From positions 1-64,000 of the forward strand of contig JAUYSH010000042.1 in the NCBI GenBank assembly GCA_030696455.1: a DNA stretch of 64,000 nt. Reading direction: 5' to 3'. This stretch comes from Elusimicrobiota bacterium (GTDB lineage: Bacteria; Elusimicrobiota; Elusimicrobia; UBA1565; UBA9628). The notes beneath the pieces are model-generated. The model was given only the letters and a program-made list of their open reading frames with translations, was not told the DNA's origin and made no database searches. This document shows, one piece after another, positions 53,419 to 61,363 of this stretch. The stretch's first letter is position 1, and every line of letters begins with the position of its first letter. The position numbers and the translations under genes are program-made.

Positions 53419-54906
53419 ATGAAGCTTGTTGAATGCGTGCCCAATTTCTCGGAAGGACGGGATAAGGCCAAGGTGCAGAAGGTGGTGGACGCGGCGAAGT
53501 CGGCCGGGGTGACGATCCTCGACGTCGAGACGGACGCGGACCACCATCGGTGCGTGCTTTCGTTCGTGGGCGCGCCGCAGGCGTGCGTGGAGGCGTGCTT
53601 TCGCGTGGCGAAGACGGCCATGGAGCTCATCGATCTCAACACGCACAAGGGCGAGCATCCGCGCATGGGGGCCGTCGACGTGATCCCGTTCATCCCGGTC
53701 GCCGGCGTGACCATCGAGGACTGCGTGAAGCTTGCCGAGAAGCTCGCCGCGCGCATCGGCGGCGAGCTCAAGATCCCGACGTACCTGTACGATCACGCCG
53801 CCCGCCGGCCGGAGCGCAAGGACCTCGCCGCGGTGCGCAAAGGCCAGTTCGAGGGCTTGAAGGAGCTGATCGGCAAGGACGAGACACGTACCCCCGATTT
53901 CGGGCCCAACGCCATCCACCCGACGGCCGGCGCGGTCGCGGTCGGGGCGCGCCAGCAGATCGTGAACTTCAACCTCAATCTCGACACGCATGACATGGCC
54001 GCCGGCAAGGACATCGCCAAGCGCGTGCGCGCGTCGGGCGGGGGGCTTCCCGCCGTGCGCGGCAAGGAGATCGATCTCGCGGCGCGCAAGCAGGTGCAGA
54101 TCTCGACGGTTCTGACCGATTACAAGAAGAGCTCGATGGCGAAGGTCCTCGCGACGACGATGGGTCTCGCCGACGAGCACAAGGCGAAGATCACGAGCAC
54201 CGAGATCGTCGGCCTCCTGCCGCGCCAGGCCCTGGTTGATTTTGCGATCGAGACGCTCCAGCTCGAGAATTTTCACCCCGAAATCCAAATTCTTGAGAGC
54301 CGCCTCGAGGCCGTGGGCGCCTTGGGCGGCGGGACGGATTGGATGTCGGCGGGGCGCATCGTCGCGGAAGCGATGTCCAACACCGACGCGACGCCCGGCG
54401 GCGGCTCGGCGGCGGCGATCTCGGGAGCGATGGGCTGCGGCCTGGGCGAGATGGCGATCGGCATCACGCTGAAATCCAAGAAGCTCGACGAGGCCAAGCG
54501 CGCCCCGTTGACGTCCGCTCATAAGGCCTTGGGCGAGCTGCGCGCGACGTTCGACCGGCTCGCGGCGGACGACGCCGCGGCCTTCGACCGGTTCATGGAG
54601 GCGATGTCGCTGCCGAAGGACGACGCGTCGCGTCCGGCGAGGATGCAGGCGGCGCTGATGCACGCGGCCGAGGTGCCCCTGAAGACGGCGCAGATGGCGG
54701 CTGGGGCGCTCGCGGTGGCCAAGCAGGCGGCGCCGCTGGCCGGCGCGGCGGTGGCCTCCGACATCAACTGCGCGCTCCATCTGCTCAAGGCGGCGGCGCT
54801 GTGCGCGGCGGAGAACGTGCGTATCAATATCGCGGGCATAAAGGATGCCGGCGCGTCCGCGGAGCTGGGCACGCGCCTCGAGAAGACGCTGGCGGCCTGC
54901 GCCTAG
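53419..54906 (+). CDS. ftcD: Fused glutamate formimidoyltransferase / formimidoyl-THF cyclodeaminase
   Basis: A 495-residue two-domain enzyme, close to the layout of animal FTCD. The formiminotransferase part (about 1-290) holds MKLVECVPNFSEGRD, the active-site segment KGEHPRMGAVDVIPF and FGPNAIHPTAGAVAVGAR. The cyclodeaminase part (about 300-495) holds the glycine loop ATPGGGSAAAISGAMG and a helical bundle ending in NVRINIAGIKD. It moves the formimino group from formiminoglutamate to THF, giving glutamate, and then releases ammonia to give methenyl-THF. This completes the histidine pathway of hutH, hutU and hutI. Preceded by AAGGAG and the palindrome. Confidence 0.94.
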   Translation: MKLVECVPNFSEGRDKAKVQKVVDAAKSAGVTILDVETDADHHRCVLSFVGAPQACVEACFRVAKTAMELIDLNTHKGEHPRMGAVDVIPFIPVAGVTIEDCVKLAEKLAARIGGELKIPTYLYDHAARRPERKDLAAVRKGQFEGLKELIGKDETRTPDFGPNAIHPTAGAVAVGARQQIVNFNLNLDTHDMAAGKDIAKRVRASGGGLPAVRGKEIDLAARKQVQISTVLTDYKKSSMAKVLATTMGLADEHKAKITSTEIVGLLPRQALVDFAIETLQLENFHPEIQILESRLEAVGALGGGTDWMSAGRIVAEAMSNTDATPGGGSAAAISGAMGCGLGEMAIGITLKSKKLDEAKRAPLTSAHKALGELRATFDRLAADDAAAFDRFMEAMSLPKDDASRPARMQAALMHAAEVPLKTAQMAAGALAVAKQAAPLAGAAVASDINCALHLLKAAALCAAENVRINIAGIKDAGASAELGTRLEKTLAACA

Positions 54907-54908
54907 CG

Positions 54909-55304
54909 ATGCTCGATTACGCCCGCCTGTCGGCCGATTACGCGTCCCAGCACCGGACCGCCGGCAACCGGCGTTCCCATATGATCGGCATCCCGCTGAT
55001 CGTGTTCGCGGTGGTGAAATGGACGCAGATCGGGTCTTTCTTCCCGCTCGCGGCGCTGGTCCTGCCGGTCTACTTCGTCTGGAACCGCCGCGTCGGCTGG
55101 ATCATGACGGCCTTCATCGCGGCGTGCGCGGCCGTCGGCGCGTTCACGTCGATGCGGGTCTCCATCGTCGCGTTCGTCGCCGGCTGGATGTTCCAGATCT
55201 ACGGCCATGCGATGCACGAGAAAAACCGCCCCGCTTTGCTCGACAATCTGGCGCACGCTTTGGTCGGGCCGGCCTTCATCGTCGAGAAATTGTTTTCGCG
55301 ATGA
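54909..55304 (+). CDS. Mpo1-like (DUF962) membrane protein
   Basis: A 131-residue protein with about four hydrophobic segments. The DUF962/Mpo1 pattern is visible: H-x-x-x-x-N-x-x-x-H-x-I-G-I-P-L at residues 15-30, then GWMFQIYGHAMHEKNRPAL and LVGPAFIVEKLF. The yeast member Mpo1 is an Fe2+-dependent dioxygenase in fatty-acid alpha-oxidation; a similar activity here is inference. I use the ATG at 54909 rather than the ORF-track start at 54801, which would lie inside the FTCD gene and add non-conserved sequence. It overlaps the next gene as ATGA. Confidence 0.82.
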   Translation: MLDYARLSADYASQHRTAGNRRSHMIGIPLIVFAVVKWTQIGSFFPLAALVLPVYFVWNRRVGWIMTAFIAACAAVGAFTSMRVSIVAFVAGWMFQIYGHAMHEKNRPALLDNLAHALVGPAFIVEKLFSR

Positions 55305-55855
55305 TGACGCCGGCGATCCGCCGCGCGGAGCAGCTGGACTGGACCGCGATCAAGGAGCTGTGCGCGGACACCGGCCGCCAGGGCAGCCCCGTGGACGAGG
55401 ACGAGCGCGAGGCGTTCGGCGAGCATTGGATCGGGCCCTATCGCGAGCTGCGTCCGGACTGGACCTGGGTCGCGGTCGACGACAGGAAGGTGGTCGGCTA
55501 CCTGACGGGCTGCCCCGACACCCTTTCCTTCGAGAAGGAGCGCCGCCGCGTGTTCGCGCCCCGTCCCGACTCGCGGGAGTTCTTCCCGCTGCCGGTCCGT
55601 CTGAAGCTGTGGACCGAGCATCCGGCGCACGCGCACATGAACGTCTCGTCGGACTACCGCGGCTTCGGCACGGGCGGCGCTTTGCTGAAGGCATATTTCG
55701 CCGCGCTCAGGAAGGCGGGGGTCCCCTCGGTGCACGTGATCTGCGGGCCGAGCGCCGCGTCGTTCTGGGAGCGCATGGCCTTCCGCGTCGAGGCGGTCGT
55801 CGAGGCCGCTCCGGGCGTCGTGCTCAGCGCGATGGCTCGCCCCGTCGAGCCTTAA
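55301..55855 (+). CDS. GNAT-family N-acetyltransferase
   Basis: A 184-residue protein with the GNAT fold. Strand pair TWVAVDDRKVVGYLTG, then HAHMNVSSDYRGFGTGGALLKAYF, in which the Y-R-G-F-G-T-G-G loop binds the acetyl-CoA pyrophosphate, and the C-terminal SAASFWERMAFRVE strand. It transfers an acetyl group to an unknown amine or protein; the layout resembles the hydrolase-linked acetyltransferases of the OGA type. ATG overlaps the upstream stop (ATGA), so it is coupled to the Mpo1-like gene. Confidence 0.87.
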   Translation: MMTPAIRRAEQLDWTAIKELCADTGRQGSPVDEDEREAFGEHWIGPYRELRPDWTWVAVDDRKVVGYLTGCPDTLSFEKERRRVFAPRPDSREFFPLPVRLKLWTEHPAHAHMNVSSDYRGFGTGGALLKAYFAALRKAGVPSVHVICGPSAASFWERMAFRVEAVVEAAPGVVLSAMARPVEP

Positions 55856-55882
55856 CCCGGGACGGGCGCGCGCCCTTTTAGC

Positions 55883-55888
55883 TAGAAT
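55883..55888 (+). promoter_or_regulatory. -10 box of a leaderless-type promoter for the Mrp operon
   Basis: TAGAAT followed by CGCCGC and the ATG of mrpE at 55895, exactly six bases apart. It lies in the only gap between the acetyltransferase and the nine-gene operon and probably drives the whole operon. Confidence 0.6.
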
Positions 55889-55894
55889 CGCCGC

Positions 55895-56383
55895 ATGGTG
55901 CTGGGTTTTTCGCTGTTCATCTTCTGGTGCGCGCTCTCCGGCAAGGGTGACGCGTTCCACCTCGCCCTCGGCGCGGCCTCCGCGGCGGGGACGGCCTGGG
56001 CCGCGCGCCGCCTGTGGCGCCTCGACCCGGAAATGACGCCGATCTCGCTGCGCGCGTGGCCGCGCTGGCCCGGCTACCTCGCCTGGCTCGCGGTCGAAGT
56101 CGTCGTCTCGAGCGCGCAGGTCGCGTGGATCGTGCTGCATCCGCGCCTGCCGATCAGCCCGCGTCTGCTGCGCTTCCGGCGGCGCCTGCCTCACCCGATG
56201 GCGTATCTGACCTTGTCGAGCTCGATCACGCTGACGCCGGGAACCGTCGTCGTCGACTTCGAGGACGGGGAATACACCGTCCACGCCCTGACCGAAGGCG
56301 GCGCGCGCGGCCTTTCCGACGGCGGCCGCGAGGGCGAGATGCCGCGGCGCGTCGCCGAGCTGTTCGGCGGAGAGGGAGCGTGA
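55895..56383 (+). CDS. mrpE: Na+/H+ antiporter subunit MrpE/MnhE
   Basis: A 162-residue membrane subunit. The N-terminus has two hydrophobic helices; the C-terminal cytoplasmic domain carries the family signature SSSITLTPGTVVVDFEDGEYTVHAL. It is part of the multisubunit cation/proton antiporter complex and has no ion path of its own in known systems. It is the first gene of the operon and ends in a GTGA overlap with mrpF. Confidence 0.9.
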   Translation: MVLGFSLFIFWCALSGKGDAFHLALGAASAAGTAWAARRLWRLDPEMTPISLRAWPRWPGYLAWLAVEVVVSSAQVAWIVLHPRLPISPRLLRFRRRLPHPMAYLTLSSSITLTPGTVVVDFEDGEYTVHALTEGGARGLSDGGREGEMPRRVAELFGGEGA

Positions 56384-56652
56384 ACGGCTTTCTGGACGGC
56401 GTTTCCGTCGCGCTCGCGCTGTCGCTGTTCCTCCCTCTCTATCGGGTCGTCAAGGGCCCCACCCACTTCGACCGCCTGACGGGGCTCGGTCTTTTCGGGA
56501 GTTCGACGGTCATCCTGCTCGTCCTGATCGGCCTGCGCCAGGGGCGGCTCGACCTTTTCGTGGACATCGCGCTGAGCTACGCCCTCATCGGCTTCGTCGG
56601 AATATTGGCGCTGGCCAAGTACTTCGAGAGCGTGCGCGGGGAGGCGCGATGA
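56380..56652 (+). CDS. mrpF: Na+/H+ antiporter subunit MrpF/MnhF
   Basis: A 90-residue small hydrophobic subunit with three helices and the family segments YRVVKGPTHFDRLTGLG, LLVLIGLRQGRLDLFVDIALSYALIGFVG and a final K-Y-F. The GTG start is set by the GTGA overlap with mrpE and by the length of the family. The ORF track reports it only as the tail of a longer frame. ATGA overlap with mrpG. Confidence 0.9.
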   Translation: MNGFLDGVSVALALSLFLPLYRVVKGPTHFDRLTGLGLFGSSTVILLVLIGLRQGRLDLFVDIALSYALIGFVGILALAKYFESVRGEAR

Positions 56653-56963
56653 GCGCGCGCGAGGCGGCGGCGGCGGCGCTGATGCTGTCCGGACTTTTCT
56701 TCACCGTCGTGGCGTGCGTGGGCATCCTGCGCTTGCCCGACTTCTACACCCGGCTGCACGCGCAGAGCAAGTGCGACACCTTGGGCGCCGCGCTGATGCT
56801 GGGGGGCGCGGCGATTTTGGAAGGCTTCACGTTGGTCGGCGCCAAGACCGCCCTGATCGTGGTCTTCATCGCGCTCACCAGCCCGCTGGCGGCGCACGCG
56901 CTGGGACGCGCGGCTCTGCGCTCCGGGCTCAAGCCCTGGACGAACGGCGGGGAGGACCGGTGA
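56649..56963 (+). CDS. mrpG: Na+/H+ antiporter subunit MrpG/MnhG
   Basis: A 104-residue three-helix subunit. It holds LSGLFFTVVACVGILRLPDFYTRLHAQSKCDTLGAALMLGGAAI, the typical MrpG core in which the RLPDFYxRLHAxxKxDTLG motif is diagnostic. The start is fixed by the ATGA overlap with mrpF; it ends in a GTGA overlap with the next gene. Confidence 0.92.
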   Translation: MSAREAAAAALMLSGLFFTVVACVGILRLPDFYTRLHAQSKCDTLGAALMLGGAAILEGFTLVGAKTALIVVFIALTSPLAAHALGRAALRSGLKPWTNGGEDR

Positions 56964-57511
56964 TCCCGCCGCTGGACGCCGTCCTGCTCGTGCTGGTCGT
57001 CGCGAGCGCGGCCGCGGCGCTCGAAGGGAGGGATCCGCTCGCCGCCCTCATCCTCTTCGGCGTGTTCAGCTTTCAGTGCGCGGCGTTCTACGCGCTGGAG
57101 GGAGCGCCGGACGTCTCCTTCACCGAAGCGGCGCTGGGTGCCACGATGGCGACGGTGTTCTTCGTGGCCGCCATACACGGCACGACGCCGATGCTCGGGC
57201 CGCGGCACCCGCCCAAGGGCGGACGCTTTTCCCTGGCCGTTCTGCTGGCCGCCGGGGCCGCGCTCGGCCTGGCCGCGCGCGGCCTGCCCGTGACGGGCGA
57301 CCCGGAGGCACCCGCCGCCGCGCACGTCTCGCCGCGCTACATCGAGCGCGGAGCCGAGGAGACCGGGGCGCGCAACCTCGTGACCGGCGTCGTCGTCGAC
57401 TACCGCGGCTACGACACCTTGGGCGAGGCCTTCGTCTTGCTGACCGCCGGCCTGGCCTGCCTGCTCATCATCCCGGCCGCCTGGCTCGGCCGCCGCGAGG
57501 ACGCGTCATGA
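56960..57511 (+). CDS. MbhD/MbhE-like (DUF4040) antiporter subunit
   Basis: A 183-residue membrane protein. The first half has MbhD-type helices with LEGRDPLAALILFGVFSFQCAAFYALEGAPDVSFTEAALGA, which corresponds to the C-terminal region of MrpA. The second half (about 130-183) has an MbhE-like NLVTGVVVDYRGYDTLGEAFVL motif. In classic Mrp complexes these segments are the tail of the large MrpA; here they form their own small protein. GTG start in a GTGA overlap; ends in ATGA with mrpB. Confidence 0.85.
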   Translation: MIPPLDAVLLVLVVASAAAALEGRDPLAALILFGVFSFQCAAFYALEGAPDVSFTEAALGATMATVFFVAAIHGTTPMLGPRHPPKGGRFSLAVLLAAGAALGLAARGLPVTGDPEAPAAAHVSPRYIERGAEETGARNLVTGVVVDYRGYDTLGEAFVLLTAGLACLLIIPAAWLGRREDAS

Positions 57512-57936
57512 GGCTGCGCTTCGGCAGCGCCATCCTCGACACCGGCGCGCGCGTTCTCATTCCGTTCATCCTGATCTTCGGCCTCTACGTGCTTTTTCAC
57601 GGCCACGACAGCCCCGGCGGCGGTTTTCAGGCCGGCGTGATCCTGGCGACGGCCTGGATCCTGCTGCGCCTGGTGCGCGGCAACGACCCCGGCTGGGGGC
57701 CCGAGGCGCGCGGCGCGCTCGTGATGGCCATCAGCGGCGTCGCGATCTACGCGGGCACGGGCTTCGGCGCGCTCGCCTTCGGCGGCGCCTTCCTCGACTA
57801 CGCCGCCTTCCCTTTACCGCTGCCGCCCGCAGGGACGCGCGCCGCGGCGACCTTCGTCGTCGAGTCGGGCGTGGGCCTGGCCGTGGCCGGGGTGATGCTC
57901 ATCATCTACGAGGCGCTGATCGCGCCGGAGTCATGA
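57508..57936 (+). CDS. mrpB: Na+/H+ antiporter subunit MrpB/MnhB
   Basis: A 142-residue four-helix subunit. Signature LIPFILIFGLYVLFHGHDSPGGGFQAGVI and a C-terminal GTRAAATFVVESGVGLAVAGVMLIIY match MrpB. ATGA overlap on both sides, so translation is coupled to the DUF4040 gene and mrpC. Confidence 0.92.
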   Translation: MRLRFGSAILDTGARVLIPFILIFGLYVLFHGHDSPGGGFQAGVILATAWILLRLVRGNDPGWGPEARGALVMAISGVAIYAGTGFGALAFGGAFLDYAAFPLPLPPAGTRAAATFVVESGVGLAVAGVMLIIYEALIAPES

Positions 57937-58289
57937 GCGCGTTCCATTACGCCGCCTGCGGTGCCCTGTTTCTCTTGGGGCTTCACGGTCTCCTTTTCAG
58001 GCCGAATCTGCTTCGCAAGCTCATGGCCCTCAACGTCCTGCAGGCCTCGGTGGTCCTCTTCTATATCCTGCTGGCCGCCAAGCGCGGCGCCTCGCCGCCC
58101 GTGCTCTCCGGGCCCGGGCCGGTCGAGGCCGCCGCCTTCATCAATCCGCTGCCGCACGCGTTGATGCTCACCGCGATCGTGGTGAGCGCGGCGACCACCG
58201 GCGTGGGGCTGGCTTTGCTCATCCGCATCCACCGCCTCTTCGGCACCTTGCAGGAGCCGGAGATCAGGGAGAAGACGGGGCTCTCATGA
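57933..58289 (+). CDS. mrpC: Na+/H+ antiporter subunit MrpC/MnhC (NuoK-like)
   Basis: A 118-residue three-helix subunit related to NuoK. It shows LFLLGLHGLLFRPNLLRKLMALNVLQASVVLFYI and INPLPHALMLTAIVVSAATTGVGLALLIRI, the typical MrpC second half with PxxALxLTAIVVxxAxT. ATGA overlaps on both ends. Confidence 0.92.
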   Translation: MSAFHYAACGALFLLGLHGLLFRPNLLRKLMALNVLQASVVLFYILLAAKRGASPPVLSGPGPVEAAAFINPLPHALMLTAIVVSAATTGVGLALLIRIHRLFGTLQEPEIREKTGLS

Positions 58290-59758
58290 ACGCGCTCCCG
58301 GTGCTCATCGTGGCGACGCCCCTGGCCGCGGCGCTGGTGCCTCCGCTGCTGGCGCTGGCCTCCGTGCGCGCCGCGAAGGCTTGGTCCTTGGCCGCCCAGG
58401 CGCTGTGCCTGGCGCTCTCGATCGCCGCCTTGCGGGCGGTGCTCGCCGGCGGTCCCCTGCGCCACGCCTTGGGCGGCTGGCCCGCGCCGTGGGGCATCGA
58501 GTGCGTGCTCGACGCGTTCTCCGCGGCGCTGGCGGTCCTCGTCGCCGGGCTGGCGGTGCTGACCACGGTTTACGCGTGGGACTGGGAGGACCGGCGCGGC
58601 CCCGTGCGCGAGGGCGCGTTCCAGTCGCTGTTCCTGCTCCTGCTGGCGGGCCTGCTGGGCATGCTCGCCGCCGGCGACCTGTTCAATCTCTACGTGTTCC
58701 TCGAGATCGCTTCCCTCTCGTCCTACGCGCTCGTCGCCGCCGGACCGGGACGCGAGGCGCCGTTGGCGGCCTTCCGCTATCTCATCCTCGGCGGCGCGGG
58801 CGCCACCTTCTGGGTGCTGGGCCTGGGGTATCTCTACGCGCTGACGGGCACGCTCAATATGGCCGACCTCTCCTCGCGTTGGCCCGCGATTTCCGCCTCG
58901 CCCGCGGCCGCGGCGGGCCTCGGCCTGATGGTCGCGGGCCTGGCGCTCAAGATGCCCGTCTTTCCGCTTCACGGCTGGCAGCCGGGCGCCTACGCGGCCT
59001 CGCCGCCGCAGCTCATGCCCTTCATCGCGTCCGCCGGCTCCAAGGTCATGGCTTACGCGATCTTCCGCCTTCTGGCCGGCACGCTCGGCTCCGAGGGCCA
59101 GGCCGGGCGCGTCCTCGAGGCGCTCGCCCCCGTGGGCCTGCTGTCCGTCGCGGCGGGCTCGATGCTCGCTCTCACGCAGACCGACGTGCGGCGCATGCTC
59201 GCGTACTCGAGCGTGGCCCAACTGGGTCTTCTGTTCGTGGGCTTCTCCCTGGGCGGACGCTGGGCCGTGATCGGCGTGTTCTGGCACATGCTCGCCCACG
59301 CCGTGCTCAAGTCCTGCCTGTTCATGGCCGCCGGCTCGGTCGCGCGCCGCCGCGGCTCCTGCGAGATCGACGACTTCGCGGGCCTGGGGCGCACGGCGCC
59401 GCTGACGGCGTTCTGCTTCGCCTCGGCGGGGCTGGCCTTGATCGGCCTGCCGCCGGCCGCGGGCTTTTTCGGCAAGTGGTATCTGCTGCGCGGAGCGCTC
59501 GACGCCGGGGCCTGGGTCTCGCTGTCCGTCGTCGCGGCGTCGGGGCTCATGACCGCGCTGTATGTTTTCCGGCTGCTCGAGCGGATGTACCTCGCGCCGC
59601 CGCCCGAATCGAAGCGCGTCGAGCCGATGGGGCCTTGGGGCGCGGCGCCGATGCTGGCGCTCGCCGTCGCCGCGATCCTGCTCGGCGTGTTCAATCAGCC
59701 GCTCATCGCCGCGTTCATCGAGCCCGCCCGGCTCGCGGCGACGGGCGGGAGGGGCTGA
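58286..59758 (+). CDS. mrpD: Antiporter subunit MrpD/MnhD (NuoM/NuoN-like), first copy
   Basis: A 490-residue, roughly 14-helix ion-translocating subunit. Family signatures are FLEIASLSSYALVA (the conserved Glu in helix 5), LALKMPVFPLHGWQPGAYAASPP with the helix-7 lysine, QTDVRRMLAYSSVAQLG, and AFCFASAGLALIGLPPAAGFFGKWYLL. It should form a proton or sodium half-channel. Ends one base before the next start. Confidence 0.92.
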   Translation: MNALPVLIVATPLAAALVPPLLALASVRAAKAWSLAAQALCLALSIAALRAVLAGGPLRHALGGWPAPWGIECVLDAFSAALAVLVAGLAVLTTVYAWDWEDRRGPVREGAFQSLFLLLLAGLLGMLAAGDLFNLYVFLEIASLSSYALVAAGPGREAPLAAFRYLILGGAGATFWVLGLGYLYALTGTLNMADLSSRWPAISASPAAAAGLGLMVAGLALKMPVFPLHGWQPGAYAASPPQLMPFIASAGSKVMAYAIFRLLAGTLGSEGQAGRVLEALAPVGLLSVAAGSMLALTQTDVRRMLAYSSVAQLGLLFVGFSLGGRWAVIGVFWHMLAHAVLKSCLFMAAGSVARRRGSCEIDDFAGLGRTAPLTAFCFASAGLALIGLPPAAGFFGKWYLLRGALDAGAWVSLSVVAASGLMTALYVFRLLERMYLAPPPESKRVEPMGPWGAAPMLALAVAAILLGVFNQPLIAAFIEPARLAATGGRG

Positions 59759-59759
59759 C

Positions 59760-61238
59760 ATGGGCGAGGGGCGCCTGTTCGCCGTCGTGCTCGCGCCGCT
59801 GGCCGCGGCCGCGCTCAGCCTGCTGCTGCGCCGCGTCCCGCTGGGGCCACCCGCCGTCTCGGTGCTCGCCGCCGCCATCCAGTTCTCGATTTTGCTTTCC
59901 CTTCTGCCGGGCACGTTGTCGGGCCTTCCCGCGGAGACCGCGGCCTTGCCGCTGGCGGCCGGGGCGTCTTTGCGTCTGCGCGCCGACGCGCTGGGCCTGC
60001 TCTTCGCCTTGGTCTCCTCGGGGCTGTGGGCGGTGACCGCCGTTTACGCCGCGGGCTATCTCGGCGCCACCGGTGAGAAGCGCCTTGGGGCCTTCTATGC
60101 TTATCTCGGCGTGTGCCTGTCCGCCGCCGCCGGCATCGCGCTGTCGGCCGGGCCGCTGTCCTTCCTCGTCTTCTATGAGATCCTGACGCTCGCCACGTAT
60201 CCGCTGGTGGTCTTCACGGGCAAGCCGGCGGCGGTCGCGGCGGGACGCAAATATCTGGTTTACGCTTTGGGCGCGGGCCAGCTCCTGCTCGTCGCGACGG
60301 TCTGGGCGCTGTGGCTGGCGCCGGGGGCGGAATTCACGCCGGGCGGCTTCCTCGCCGGTCGCGCCTCGCCGGCCGCGCTGTCCGCGCTGTTCTTTCTCTT
60401 CGCCGCCGCCTTCGCCGTGAAGGCCGCCGTGATGCCGCTTCACGGCTGGCTGCCCTCGGCCATGGCCGCCCCGGTCCCCGTCAGCGCTTTGCTCCACGCG
60501 GTCGCCGTGGTCAAGGCCGGCGCCTTCGGCTTCCTGCGCCTGACCGGCTTCGTTTTCGGCCCCGCGCTCACGGGGGAGCTGGGCGCGGGCCGGGTCCTGG
60601 CCTGGGCGGCGGCGGCGACCATCGTCATCGCCTCCCTTCGCGCGTTGGGGGAAACGAACCTCAAGCGCCGCCTCGCCTACTCCACCATCGGCCAGCTCTC
60701 CTACATCGTGCTCGGCGCCGCGCTGGGCTCGACGGCGGCGTTCGCCGCGGCGGCCTTCCACATCGCGGCCCACGGCCTCATGAAGATCACGCTTTTCTTC
60801 TGCGCCGGCGGGCTGTACGCGCACGCGCACGTCGAGGACGTCTCGGAGATGAACGGCATCGGCCGGCGCATGCCGCTGACCATGGGCGCTTTCGCCTTGG
60901 CCGCTTTGGGGCTGGCGGGCATGCCGGCGCTGGCGGGCTTCCTCGTGAAATGGAACCTGGGGTGGGGCGCGGCCGACGCCGGACGACCGCTGTTCATCGC
61001 GGTCCTCATCGTCAGCGCGGTGCTCAACTTCGCCTATTTCTTCCCGATCGTGCACTCCGCCTTCTTCGGCAAGGGCGGGGGGAACCTGCGTCTCGAGGAG
61101 CCGTCGGCGGCGCTGTGGGGTCCGCCCGTCTTGACCGCTTTGGGCGCGCTGGCCGTCGGCCTGTTCCCCGACGCGGGAGCTTCGCTGTATCGATTGGCCT
61201 GGGCCGCGGCGCGAGCCTGCGCGGGGGGCGCGCCGTGA
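59760..61238 (+). CDS. MrpD/NuoL-like proton-translocating subunit, second copy
   Basis: A 492-residue polytopic protein. It holds LVFYEILTLATYPLVV with the helix-5 glutamate, FAVKAAVMPLHGWLPSAMAAPVPVSALLHAVAVVKAG, the L-x-x-R-R-L-A-Y-S-T-I-G-Q-L-S-Y motif and GLAGMPALAGFLVKWNLGW. It resembles MrpA/MrpD-type and complex I antiporter-like subunits but lacks the C-terminal extension of MrpA. I chose the ATG at 59760, just after the mrpD stop, because the ORF-track start at 59562 would run inside mrpD. Confidence 0.88.
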   Translation: MGEGRLFAVVLAPLAAAALSLLLRRVPLGPPAVSVLAAAIQFSILLSLLPGTLSGLPAETAALPLAAGASLRLRADALGLLFALVSSGLWAVTAVYAAGYLGATGEKRLGAFYAYLGVCLSAAAGIALSAGPLSFLVFYEILTLATYPLVVFTGKPAAVAAGRKYLVYALGAGQLLLVATVWALWLAPGAEFTPGGFLAGRASPAALSALFFLFAAAFAVKAAVMPLHGWLPSAMAAPVPVSALLHAVAVVKAGAFGFLRLTGFVFGPALTGELGAGRVLAWAAAATIVIASLRALGETNLKRRLAYSTIGQLSYIVLGAALGSTAAFAAAAFHIAAHGLMKITLFFCAGGLYAHAHVEDVSEMNGIGRRMPLTMGAFALAALGLAGMPALAGFLVKWNLGWGAADAGRPLFIAVLIVSAVLNFAYFFPIVHSAFFGKGGGNLRLEEPSAALWGPPVLTALGALAVGLFPDAGASLYRLAWAAARACAGGAP

Positions 61239-61363
61239 GCGCCCCGCACGGCGTCGGCGCGGAGTTCCTCTTCGGCTTGATCGGAGCGGGCCTGCTCGTC
61301 TTGCTGGCCAAGCTCCTGAAGGCGCTGGGCCTGCGCGTCGCGGAAAAAGAGGAGGACGCGTGA
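61235..61363 (+). CDS. 42-residue single-helix membrane protein in the Mrp operon
   Basis: A GTG-started ORF that overlaps the previous stop as GTGA and whose stop overlaps the next start as GTGA. It encodes one hydrophobic helix (FLFGLIGAGLLVLLAKLLKALGL) and a charged tail (EKEEDA). It is too short to be listed by itself in the ORF track. The coupling on both sides is the same as between all recognised subunits, so it is probably a real small subunit or assembly factor. No homologue is recognised. Confidence 0.7.
   Translation: MSAPHGVGAEFLFGLIGAGLLVLLAKLLKALGLRVAEKEEDA

Noticed and set aside
54801-54908. Upstream start for the DUF962 gene given by the ORF track
   Set aside because: It lies inside the FTCD gene; the family similarity begins with the ATG at 54909.
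59562-59759. Upstream start for the second D-like subunit in the ORF track
   Set aside because: It is inside mrpD in another frame; the extension is Ser/Arg-rich and not membrane-like. The ATG at 59760 follows the mrpD stop directly.
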